Positions 6,388 through 13,412 of a DNA stretch of 16,029 nucleotides are shown here, one piece after another. Numbering within the stretch: position 1 is the stretch's first letter; every line of letters starts with the position of its first letter. The stretch is from an uncultured Oscillospiraceae bacterium. Its GTDB lineage: Bacteria; Bacillota; Clostridia; Oscillospirales; Ruminococcaceae. The notes beneath the pieces were generated by a model that searched no databases, had not been told where the DNA came from, and saw only the letters and a program-made list of their open reading frames with translations. The stretch is from positions 1-16,029 of the forward strand of contig CAKTAM010000039.1 in assembly GCA_934527255.1 (NCBI GenBank), given 5' to 3'. A program made the translations under genes and the position numbers.

Positions 6388-7711
6388 ATACTTTTTCGCC
6401 GCGCTCGCGCGCCAGAATGCGGATGGGGGTCCCCTCCAGACCGTAGACCTCGCGGATCTGGTTTTCCAGATAGCGTTCATAGGAGAAGTGGAACAGCGGC
6501 TTGGAATTGAGGAACGCCACAAACGTCGGCGGCCGGGTGGATATCTGGGTCATATAATAAATTTTCAGGCGGCGGCCCTTGTCGCTGGGCGGCTGCACAC
6601 GCGCCGTTGCACGGGCCAGCAGCTCGTTGAGGGCGCCGGTGGAAATGCGCATGGCGTTCTGCTCGTTGACGGAGCAAATGAGCTCCATCAGGCGATCCAG
6701 CCGCTGCCCGGTCATCGCCGAAAGAAACACCATCGGCGCATAGCTCATAAAGCTGAAATCATCCGCCAGCTGGCGGCGCATGTTTTCCATGGTTTTGTCG
6801 TCTTTTTCCACGGCATCCCATTTATTGATGGCAATGATGCAGGCCTTGCCCTGCTCGTGTGCGTAACCGGCCACCTTGGAATCCTGCTCGGTAAAGCCCT
6901 GCGTGGCGTCGATCATAATGACGCACACCTGTGCACGCTCGACCGCCGCCAGCGAACGGATGGTGCTGTAGCGCTCGACCCCATCCTCGACCTTGCCGCG
7001 CTTGCGCAGGCCCGCCGTATCAATAAAGGTAAATTTTCCCCAGGCGTTGTCCACATCGCTGTCAATGGCATCGCGCGTGGTACCGGCTTCATCTGCCACG
7101 ATCATCCGGTTTTCGCCCAGAATACGATTGACCAGCGAGCTTTTGCCCACGTTGGGCCGCCCAATGACAGCCACGCGGATGCGCTCTTCCTCGGCGGTCT
7201 CGCCGTCGTCAAAGCGCAGTGTTTTGCACAGCGCCTCCAGCAGGTCGCCCGTTCCGTGCCCATGCACCGAGGACACCGGGTAAATTTCTCCCATGCCCAG
7301 GCTGTAAAAATCGTACGCCTCCATCGGCAGGCTGCCCACGGCGTCGCACTTGTTGACCACCAGAAATACCGGCTTGCTGCTGCGGCGCAGCATGGCGGCC
7401 ACCTCCTCATCGGCAGCCGTCAGGCCGCTTTTCAGGTCGGTGACAAACAGAATGGCCTGCGCGGTCTCAATAGCAAGCTCGGCCTGCTGGCGCATATGCA
7501 GCAGAATGCCGGTGTCGACCGTCGGCTCGATGCCGCCGGTGTCCACCAGCAGGAACTGATGCCCCTGCCAGGTGCAGTCGCCGAAAATACGGTCGCGCGT
7601 CACACCCGGGGTATCCTCTACAATGGCCAGGCGCTGGCCGATCAGCTTATTAAACAGGGTGGATTTGCCCACGTTGGGACGCCCGACAATTGCCACGATT
7701 GGTTTTCCCAT
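6386..7711 (-). CDS. der: Ribosome-assembly GTPase Der (EngA)
   Basis: At 441 residues this is Der, the double-GTPase needed for 50S ribosomal subunit maturation. The first G domain has GRPNVGKS (10-17), DTPGVTRD (33-40), DTGG (57-60) and NKCD (120-123). The second has GRPNVGKS (184-191), EAGTTRD (208-214), DTAG (231-234) and NKWD (296-299). The C-terminal ~85 residues form the KH-like domain (KIYYMTQ and PTFVAFLN in its middle). Length and motif order are typical and nothing is missing. The start ATG follows a modest GAGAAG ribosome binding site by 6 bases. It lies between the DUF512 gene upstream and uppP downstream, all on the minus strand. Confidence 0.98.
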   Translation of the reverse strand: MGKPIVAIVGRPNVGKSTLFNKLIGQRLAIVEDTPGVTRDRIFGDCTWQGHQFLLVDTGGIEPTVDTGILLHMRQQAELAIETAQAILFVTDLKSGLTAADEEVAAMLRRSSKPVFLVVNKCDAVGSLPMEAYDFYSLGMGEIYPVSSVHGHGTGDLLEALCKTLRFDDGETAEEERIRVAVIGRPNVGKSSLVNRILGENRMIVADEAGTTRDAIDSDVDNAWGKFTFIDTAGLRKRGKVEDGVERYSTIRSLAAVERAQVCVIMIDATQGFTEQDSKVAGYAHEQGKACIIAINKWDAVEKDDKTMENMRRQLADDFSFMSYAPMVFLSAMTGQRLDRLMELICSVNEQNAMRISTGALNELLARATARVQPPSDKGRRLKIYYMTQISTRPPTFVAFLNSKPLFHFSYERYLENQIREVYGLEGTPIRILARERGEKV

Positions 7712-7837
7712 TGTATTCTTCTCGCCCTTTCCTCATTCATTATTCCGGGCAGCTGCCGCCGCCCCCTGCCCGCCGGTCGAAACAGGCCGCCCCGGGGGGC
7801 AGCCGCAATGTACGCCCGCTTCTGCCAAACGTCCCCG

Positions 7838-9178
7838 TCAGCCGACAACACCGTTGACCTTGCGGCGCTCCTTGGCGCGGCGGCCCAGCATGGCGTTCAG
7901 CAGGTCGTCGCCGCCGCTTTCAGTAATGCGCAGCCGCACCCCCAGCTGCTGGCGCACATCGTCCACGCTGACATCATCCAGAAAAAGATCCCGCTCGGCA
8001 CGCAGCATAACGCGCGGAAGGATCAGCTCGTGCGAGAGCAGCTTGCCCTTCAGCTGACGGATCAGGTCGCCGCCGGTCACCAGGCCGGTCACCACGATAT
8101 TGCCGCCGAAGAAGTCGTTTTTCACCATGTGCACCCGAATACGCACCGCCGGGTTTTTCCGCATACACTGCTGCGACAGCTGACACATGAGCGGATAGGC
8201 CGCCTCGCCCGTAACAAGGTCCACCCGGCGCGGCAGCCAGCGTCTGCGGCTGGCCTCCAGCGCCTGTGAAAACTGCTCCATCAGCAGGCGCATCATGCCC
8301 ACGCCGTTTTCCAGCTGCGAATAATCGCCGTAGTATTCATCCGGCGGAATGGGGCGCTCGGCCAGCAGAAACAGCTCGTCGCTGGGGTAGACGATGCGTT
8401 CGCCGTAACGGCGCAGACATTCGCTGCCCACCGCCTCGATCTGGTCGATGACTTTGGCGGCACCCTCTTTATCAAAGGTTTGCAGCTGCGTCAGCTTTTC
8501 ACGGTAACGGGTCACACCGATAGGCACCACCGCCACGCTGCGCGCCTGCGGATAATAACCGGACAGCTTTTCCAGCGATTGCTGCAGACGCTCGCCGTCG
8601 TTCCAGCCGGGGCACAGCACGATCTGAAAGTTCATTTCGATACCGGCGGCGGCAAACTGATCGATATAGCGCAGCACCTCGCCCGCACGCCGGTTTTTCA
8701 TCATCTTCACCCGCATTTCCGGGTCGACCGTATGCACGGAGATGTTGATGGGCGAAATGCGCATACGCGCAATGCGGTCGACCTCCTTCTGCGAAAGGTT
8801 GGTCAGCGTGATATAGGTGCCGTACAAAAAGCTGAGGCGCTCGTCATCGTCCTTGAAGTACAGCTCCTTGCGCATGCCCGGCGGCATTTGATCGACAAAG
8901 CAGAAAATGCACCCGTTGCAGCAGCAGTGCTGCTTGTCGATCAGATAGGTTTTGAAGTTGCAGCCAAAGGGCTCGTACTCCTGCTTGGTCACCTGCACGG
9001 TGCGGGTGCTGCCGCCGAAAACGGCCTGCAGCTGAAAGCTGCTGCGGGCCGTATAAAACTCATAGTCCAGCATATCGTTAAGCTCGTTGCCGTCGATGCT
9101 CAGCAGGCTGTCGCCCGCCTGCAGACCAAGACGGTCTGCAGGACTGTTTTTTTCCAATGATTCTATGATTACCGCCAT
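7838..9178 (-). CDS. DUF512 protein with PDZ and radical-SAM-like domains
   Basis: This 446-residue protein belongs to the group annotated as DUF512-containing putative radical SAM proteins. Residues 1 to ~65 form a PDZ-like domain (SPADRLGLQAGDSLLSIDGN). A radical-SAM-type cluster follows as CCNGCIFC, giving Cys 86, 90 and 93 in CX3CX2C spacing, then FVDQMP. The middle (YITLTNL, SPINISVHT, FQIVLCPGWNDG) is TIM-barrel-like, and DUF512 occupies the C-terminal half. The substrate is not known to me. The start ATG has GAGAGG 6 bases upstream. It lies just upstream of der, and the rpmF terminator separates it from yceD-rpmF. An additional cysteine (C85) precedes the cluster. Family assignment is confident; biochemical role is not. 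Confidence 0.9.
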   Translation of the reverse strand: MAVIIESLEKNSPADRLGLQAGDSLLSIDGNELNDMLDYEFYTARSSFQLQAVFGGSTRTVQVTKQEYEPFGCNFKTYLIDKQHCCCNGCIFCFVDQMPPGMRKELYFKDDDERLSFLYGTYITLTNLSQKEVDRIARMRISPINISVHTVDPEMRVKMMKNRRAGEVLRYIDQFAAAGIEMNFQIVLCPGWNDGERLQQSLEKLSGYYPQARSVAVVPIGVTRYREKLTQLQTFDKEGAAKVIDQIEAVGSECLRRYGERIVYPSDELFLLAERPIPPDEYYGDYSQLENGVGMMRLLMEQFSQALEASRRRWLPRRVDLVTGEAAYPLMCQLSQQCMRKNPAVRIRVHMVKNDFFGGNIVVTGLVTGGDLIRQLKGKLLSHELILPRVMLRAERDLFLDDVSVDDVRQQLGVRLRITESGGDDLLNAMLGRRAKERRKVNGVVG

Positions 9179-9236
9179 TGTTTTCCTCTCTGTGGTAGCA
9201 TTGGCCTGCGCGCAGGGCTGTACCGCCGCCTGACAG

Positions 9237-9265
9237 AAAAAAAGGGAAGGATATTACTCCTCCCC
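9237..9265 (-). terminator. Intrinsic terminator after rpmF
   Basis: On the minus strand GGGGAGGA pairs with TCCTTCCC (8 bp, one G-U) around a six-base loop (GTAATA), followed directly by seven T. It ends the yceD-rpmF transcript about 25 bases past the rpmF stop. Confidence 0.85.
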
Positions 9266-9289
9266 TCTCTCTTTACCCTGCCAGCGAAA

Positions 9290-9472
9290 TCAGGCCTCTG
9301 TTTTTACGACTTCCTTCCCCTTATAAAAGCCGCAATTGCCGCAAACCTTATGGGGGACCGTATACTCGCCGCAGTTGGAGCATTTGACCAGAGCGGGAGC
9401 AGTCAGCTTCCAGACAGAGGAGCGTCTTTTATCGCGTCTCGCTTTGGAAACCTTTCTCTTGGGTACTGCCAT
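9290..9472 (-). CDS. rpmF: Large ribosomal subunit protein bL32, zinc-binding form
   Basis: This 60-residue basic protein begins MAVPKRKVSKARRDKRRS, the standard bL32 N-terminus, which binds 23S rRNA. It carries the four-cysteine zinc site of the C+ type: C31/C34 (CSNC) and C44/C47 (CGNC). A strong GGAGG ribosome binding site lies 7 bases before the ATG. It follows yceD by 30 bases and is followed by a clear terminator; yceD-rpmF linkage is conserved across many bacteria. The zinc-binding form implies that a zinc-independent paralogue, if any, would be elsewhere. Confidence 0.98.
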   Translation of the reverse strand: MAVPKRKVSKARRDKRRSSVWKLTAPALVKCSNCGEYTVPHKVCGNCGFYKGKEVVKTEA

Positions 9473-9502
9473 ACTAGCACCTCCTCATCTCAGATGCAAC
9501 TG

Positions 9503-9994
9503 TCACAACAGTTGTTTCAAAATGGAAAATCTACCGTCTGTGACATTTTCCTCACAGGTACAGCCCAAACGGCGCTGTCTGCCGCAGACGGGACAGATTC
9601 CTTTGCAATCAGGGTCACACAGAAACGTGGACGGAACCGTCACAAGAATTTCCGTATAGACCAGCTCGGATACATCCAGCTTTCCCTGCTCCGTCAGCGG
9701 AAGATCCTCTTCCGAGGTCATCCAATCCTGCTCGCGAAGGAGGATGGTGCGCTCTAACGCAACGACGGTACGCACCGGCTCAAGGCAGCGGGCGCACGCC
9801 GAAACGACCGGCACCTGTGCCGACAGCCGCAGACACAGCCGACGGCCGTGCCCTTCCCATGTCATCTCCACGCAGCCCTCGCACGGGCCCCCCAGCTGAT
9901 AGCCGGGAAAATCCTCCTGCGAAAAATCCAGCGAAAACGACAGCGGATGAAGACTGTCCGGGTGGGAAAACAGTTTCTGAATATCCAATAGCAT
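9503..9994 (-). CDS. yceD: YceD-family protein (DUF177), linked to 23S rRNA accumulation
   Basis: This is a 163-residue DUF177 protein. YceD homologues are encoded next to rpmF and are implicated in 23S rRNA accumulation or 50S biogenesis. The hallmarks are C67-x-x-C70 (CARC) in the middle and a Cys-rich C-terminal block with C126, C130, C134 and C137 (FLCDPDCKGICPVCG), then C145 and C147, probably a zinc site. I chose the ATG at 9994, preceded by GGGG at 9 bases; an upstream TTG at 10009 would overlap this ribosome binding site. It is the first gene of the operon under a fully consensus promoter and is followed by rpmF after 30 bases. Confidence 0.92.
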   Translation of the reverse strand: MLLDIQKLFSHPDSLHPLSFSLDFSQEDFPGYQLGGPCEGCVEMTWEGHGRRLCLRLSAQVPVVSACARCLEPVRTVVALERTILLREQDWMTSEEDLPLTEQGKLDVSELVYTEILVTVPSTFLCDPDCKGICPVCGRQRRLGCTCEENVTDGRFSILKQLL

Positions 9995-10023
9995 GACATC
10001 TATCCCCAAACGTCACAAAGACT

Positions 10024-10052
10024 ATTATACCTGTACGGTGTGCCTTTGTCAA
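10024..10052 (-). promoter_or_regulatory. Full-consensus SigA promoter of yceD-rpmF
   Basis: On the minus strand TTGACA (10052-10047) and TATAAT (10029-10024) match consensus in all twelve positions, with an ideal 17-base spacer. Transcription would start near 10017, about 23 bases before the yceD ATG. This suits strong expression of a ribosomal protein operon. Confidence 0.92.
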
Positions 10053-10080
10053 GACTCAACCACAAAAAAGTTCATGCAAA

Positions 10081-10120
10081 GCCCCGATTTGCCGCGCTTT
10101 ACACAGCGACAAACCGGGGC
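10081..10120 (-). terminator. Terminator-like hairpin after the P-loop gene
   Basis: On the minus strand GCCCCGGTTTGTCGC pairs with GCGGCAAATCGGGGC (about 15 bp, two wobble pairs), followed by TTTGCATGAACTTTTTT, a broken T-run. It lies 20-60 bases past the stop of the P-loop gene and just ahead of the yceD promoter, so it probably ends the pgi transcript. Confidence 0.65.
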
Positions 10121-10139
10121 CCTGCACAAAAGGCCTTGC

Positions 10140-10544
10140 TTACAGATAGTTTTTGATGCCGGGGGTCAGGCTTTCCACATCCGCCGAAACGGTGATGACG
10201 AAATGCACGCTGCCCTTGGACAGGCTCTCCAGACGATCCAGCAGCTTTTCCAGCCCTGCAATGTCGCCGCCGCCGATCTTCAGAACGCCGTCGATGTAGA
10301 CCTCAACGATGTCATAGTTTCCGGCCAGCACACCGGCCACAAAGCCGTACAGCGTGTCGTAGCCGTCAATGCCGTACTCATCCACATCTATCAGACGAAC
10401 CGCATGGCTTACATCATAAGTAAGCTTCATGGACTTTTCAATGCAAACAATATTGCCTGGCGTGGTTTCGGCAGCCTTGTTGATCATCTCGATCATGGTT
10501 TTGGTCTTACCGGAGCCCTTGGTACCAGTAATCAGTTTAATCAT
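10140..10544 (-). CDS. Small P-loop NTPase-like protein, function unknown
   Basis: This 134-residue protein begins MIKLITGTKGSGKT; the Walker A motif GTKGSGKT spans residues 7-14. A Walker-B-like strand DIVEVYIDG is at 78-86, and a further hydrophobic strand VHFVITVS at 113-120 could be another core strand. It is much shorter than typical AAA+ or RecA proteins and shows no other domain. The start is set by a strong AAAGGAGG ribosome binding site 8 bases before the ATG at 10544; the ATG at 10568 would place that site inside the gene. It follows pgi by 59 bases on the same strand and probably shares its transcript. I do not know its function; similar short proteins are, as far as I recall, common in Clostridia as hypothetical or ATPase entries. 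Confidence 0.75.
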   Translation of the reverse strand: MIKLITGTKGSGKTKTMIEMINKAAETTPGNIVCIEKSMKLTYDVSHAVRLIDVDEYGIDGYDTLYGFVAGVLAGNYDIVEVYIDGVLKIGGGDIAGLEKLLDRLESLSKGSVHFVITVSADVESLTPGIKNYL

Positions 10545-10603
10545 ACGATTAACCTCCTTTATTTTCATAGCGTCTTGCGGCGCTGTGATCTACCCTTTTT
10601 CGG

Positions 10604-11950
10604 TCAGTTCAGCTTTGCTTCCAGCTCTGCCTTACGGGCCTCGTAGCCCGGCTTGCCCAGCAGAGCAAACATATTCTTTTTATAGCTTTCCACGCCGGGC
10701 TGATCGAAGGGGTTGACCCCCAGCAGATAGCCGCTGATGGCGCAGGCACGCTCGAAGAAATAGATGAGGTAACCGACGTCCTTCTCGCTCAGGCTGTCGA
10801 CCTCCAGCACGATGTTGGGCACGCCGCCGTCGTTGTGCGCCAGAACGGTGCCCTGCATGGCCTTGCGGTTGACGTGGGAAAGCCCCTGCCCGGCCAGGAA
10901 ATTGAGGCCGTCACGGTTTTCGGCATCCGGCTCTACCACAAATTCGCGGCCGGGGCGCTGGATATCGACAACGGTCTCAAACATGATGCGTGAGCCGTCC
11001 TGCAAAAACTGCCCCATTGAATGCAGATCCGTCGAGAAGATCACGCTGGTGGGCATGAGGCCCTTGCCGTCCTTGCCCTCGCTTTCACCGAACAGCTGCT
11101 TGAACCACTCGTTCATCATGGTGAAGTTCGGCTCATAGCTGACCAGCGTTTCAATGCTTTTTCCGCGGCGGTACAGCAGGCTGCGGGCCGCGGCGTAACG
11201 ATAGCAGTCGTTTTCGGGGCTGCACACCGACAGCTTTTCCTGTGCGGCGGCCGCACCGGCCATCAGTGCGGCAATGTCGATGCCTGCGCAGGCGATGGGC
11301 AGCAGGCCGACGGCCGTCAGCACCGAATAGCGCCCGCCGACATCATCCGGCACCACAAAGGTCTCGTAGCCCTCGGCGTCCGCCAGCTCCTTCAGGGTGC
11401 CCTTATGGGCATCGGTCGTGGCATAGATGCGGCGGCGCGCCTCTTCCACGCCGTACTGCTGCTCGAGATATTTTTTGAACACGCGGAACGCAATGGCAGG
11501 CTCGGTCGTGGTGCCGCTTTTGGAAATGACGTTCACACTGACCCGCTTGCCCTCGCACAGCGCCAGAATATCATTGAGCGCATCGGGACTGATGGTATTG
11601 CCCGCGTAGAAGATCTGCGGTGTTTTGTGCGCGCCGCAGCTGCACAGGCAGTTGTACTGGATGGAGCGCACCGCCTCGATGACGGCGCGTGCGCCCAGAT
11701 ACGACCCGCCGATGCCGATGACGACCAGCACATCGCTGTCGCTGCGGATCTTTTCGGCGGCCGCCTGAATGCGGGCAAACTCCGCCTTATCATACTGATG
11801 CGGCAGATCGACCCAGCCGAGAAAATCGCTTCCCGGGCCGGTATGCTCCTCCAGCATGGTATGCGCCAGCCTGACCTGCGGCCAGAGCTGGGCAAACTCT
11901 TCGTCGCGGACAAAGCCCGCGAGATACTTTCCGTTGAACCTGACTGACAT
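10604..11950 (-). CDS. pgi: Glucose-6-phosphate isomerase
   Basis: This 448-residue cytosolic enzyme interconverts glucose-6-phosphate and fructose-6-phosphate. It shows the SIS-fold phosphosugar-binding segment VVIGIGGSYLGARA at 76-89, SKSGTTTEP at 143-151, and both PGI signatures: DVGGRYSVLTAVGLLP at 203-218 and GYLLGVNPFDQPGVESYKK at the C-terminus with catalytic Lys in the final KK (~424-425). The length matches the short bacterial form common in Firmicutes. The ATG at 11950 has GGAG 9 bases upstream; a further upstream TTG (11974) would bury that site. A SigA promoter lies at 12002-12030, and the small P-loop gene follows 59 bases after its stop. Confidence 0.97.
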   Translation of the reverse strand: MSVRFNGKYLAGFVRDEEFAQLWPQVRLAHTMLEEHTGPGSDFLGWVDLPHQYDKAEFARIQAAAEKIRSDSDVLVVIGIGGSYLGARAVIEAVRSIQYNCLCSCGAHKTPQIFYAGNTISPDALNDILALCEGKRVSVNVISKSGTTTEPAIAFRVFKKYLEQQYGVEEARRRIYATTDAHKGTLKELADAEGYETFVVPDDVGGRYSVLTAVGLLPIACAGIDIAALMAGAAAAQEKLSVCSPENDCYRYAAARSLLYRRGKSIETLVSYEPNFTMMNEWFKQLFGESEGKDGKGLMPTSVIFSTDLHSMGQFLQDGSRIMFETVVDIQRPGREFVVEPDAENRDGLNFLAGQGLSHVNRKAMQGTVLAHNDGGVPNIVLEVDSLSEKDVGYLIYFFERACAISGYLLGVNPFDQPGVESYKKNMFALLGKPGYEARKAELEAKLN

Positions 11951-12001
11951 GGAATGATGCTCCTTCTTTTCCAAACTGAAAGACAGACTTGTTCTGCTAT
12001 A

Positions 12002-12030
12002 ATAATATAGTAAACGGGGGTATAAGTCAA
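12002..12030 (-). promoter_or_regulatory. SigA-type promoter of pgi
   Basis: On the minus strand TTGACT (12030-12025) and TATTAT (12007-12002) are separated by 17 bases; each is one base off consensus. The predicted start near 11995 gives a leader of about 45 nt before pgi. Confidence 0.75.
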
Positions 12031-12033
12031 GTT

Positions 12034-12063
12034 CGTTTGCGGAAATTCCGAAAAATTCAAACG
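12034..12063. repeat. Nested inverted repeats between dacA and pgi
   Basis: CGTTTG (12034-12039) pairs with CAAACG (12058-12063). Inside lies CGGAAATTCCG (12040-12050), itself an inverted repeat with one centre base. The group lies just upstream of the pgi -35 box and just past the dacA stop codon, so it could be an operator or part of the dacA 3' end. It lacks a clean T-run, so it is not a standard terminator. Confidence 0.35.
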
Positions 12064-12067
12064 GCGT

Positions 12068-13276
12068 TCACAGACGGAACAGCCCCTGCACAAGCAGCCC
12101 CATTGCCAGTGAAAAGCGCATTTTTTCCACGCCCTGCGCAGTAAAAACAGGGTAGCTCTGCAGGCGCTCCTCGCCCTGATACAGCACGATCTCCCCCACC
12201 TGCAGCCCGGCCGCAACCGGCGCCTCCAGCTTTTCGGTCAGCTGCGCCTCGCAGCGCAGCTGTGCCCCCGCACCCTTTGCCAGCACCAGACTTTCGGGAA
12301 CGGTATACTGCACCGGCACCTCGCCTGCGCTGCCGCCGCGCACGGCGACTGTGGGCGGCACGCCGGTCACGGCCGGAAAATCCGCCCGTTCAAAATGGGC
12401 GAAGCCGTAATCCAGCAGGGCGGCCGCCGCCTGAAAACGCTCCTTTCCGCTGGGCGAGCCCAGGATGACGGCGATCAGCCCGGTGCCGCCGCGGGTGGCC
12501 GTGGCCGATATGCACACCCCTGCGCGGCCCGTGGTGCCGGTTTTCAGCCCGGTGATGCCGTCATAGCTGCGCAGCAGCTTGTTGGTATTGGTCAGCAGCG
12601 TCTGCCCGCCGCGCAGCGTATCCGTCCAGATGGTGGTGTACTCGAACACCTCCTTGTGCTGCATCAGGGCACGGCTCATCACCGCCACGTCGCGCGCGCT
12701 GGAATAGTGTCCCTCCTCATCCAGCCCGCAGGCGTTCTGAAAATGTGTGTGCGTCATGCCCAGCTCGGCCGCGCGGGCGTTCATCTGCGCGACAAACGCC
12801 GGTTCGCTGCCGCCCACATATTCGGCCACCGCCACAGCGGCATCATTGGCCGAGCTGACGCAGATGGCCTTGAGCATCTCCTGCAGGGTCAGCTGCTCAC
12901 CGGGTTCCAGCCAGATCTGGCTGCCGCCCATGGAAAACGCATGCTCGGACACCGGCACGATATCCTCCAGATGGATCTTTCCCTCGTCCAGCGCCTCAAA
13001 CGTCAGAAGCAGCGTCATGACCTTGGTGATGGAGGCCATGGCCACCTCCTCATCCGCGCGGTATTCATACAGGACATCGCCGGTGTCGCTGCTCATCAGC
13101 AGCGCCGTCCGGCACGGCAGCTGCAGGGTATCCTCCGTCGTGAGTGCGGCGGCGGCCGGTATGCTCTCCGGCAAAGCCTCCTGCACCTCTGCTGTGCCCG
13201 CAGCCGCCGCGCGGCAGCAGGCCACCAGCGCCAGCAGCACCGCCGTCAGCACGGCATAGATCCGTTTCCATTTCAT
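12068..13276 (-). CDS. dacA: D-alanyl-D-alanine carboxypeptidase, PBP5/DacA-DacF type (peptidase S11)
   Basis: This 402-residue penicillin-binding protein removes the terminal D-Ala from peptidoglycan stem peptides outside the membrane. The three catalytic motifs are intact: SITK with nucleophile S82 and K85, S142-A-N144, and KTG at 245-247. The N-terminus is a signal peptide with a hydrophobic core at ~8-20. LVAC at 17-20 fits a lipobox, so it may be a lipoprotein, although cleavage after the following Ala-rich stretch is equally possible. The C-terminal ~20 residues (KMRFSLAMGLLVQGLF) look like the membrane-anchoring tail of PBP5-like enzymes. The ATG at 13276 has GGGAGG 8 bases upstream; the frame upstream is not coding. 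It is divergent from mtaB. The activity overlaps with the aim of the van operon (removing terminal D-Ala), but it acts on the outer side of the membrane. The paralogue (dacA versus dacF) cannot be settled from sequence. Confidence 0.93.
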   Translation of the reverse strand: MKWKRIYAVLTAVLLALVACCRAAAAGTAEVQEALPESIPAAAALTTEDTLQLPCRTALLMSSDTGDVLYEYRADEEVAMASITKVMTLLLTFEALDEGKIHLEDIVPVSEHAFSMGGSQIWLEPGEQLTLQEMLKAICVSSANDAAVAVAEYVGGSEPAFVAQMNARAAELGMTHTHFQNACGLDEEGHYSSARDVAVMSRALMQHKEVFEYTTIWTDTLRGGQTLLTNTNKLLRSYDGITGLKTGTTGRAGVCISATATRGGTGLIAVILGSPSGKERFQAAAALLDYGFAHFERADFPAVTGVPPTVAVRGGSAGEVPVQYTVPESLVLAKGAGAQLRCEAQLTEKLEAPVAAGLQVGEIVLYQGEERLQSYPVFTAQGVEKMRFSLAMGLLVQGLFRL

Positions 13277-13335
13277 GAGGCGTCCCTCCCTTTGCCCGTT
13301 TCTCTGCCTATCTATATGAAAATGGCGGCCAAATC

Positions 13336-13364
13336 TTGTGAAGAACACAAAAATTTTGTATAAT
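13336..13364 (+). promoter_or_regulatory. SigA-type promoter of mtaB
   Basis: TTGTGA at 13336-13341 and a perfect TATAAT at 13359-13364 are 17 bases apart. The start would be near 13371, which rules out the ATG at 13338 as the mtaB start because it lies inside the -35 box. Confidence 0.75.
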
Positions 13365-13412
13365 AACGTTGACCCCGGCATGACCGGGCCAAAGGAGGCC
13401 AGTGTTCCATCC

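Noticed and set aside
6488..8269. 593-codon open frame on the plus strand across der and the DUF512 gene
   Set aside because: It is antisense to two well-supported genes and has no recognisable motif; a high-GC shadow.
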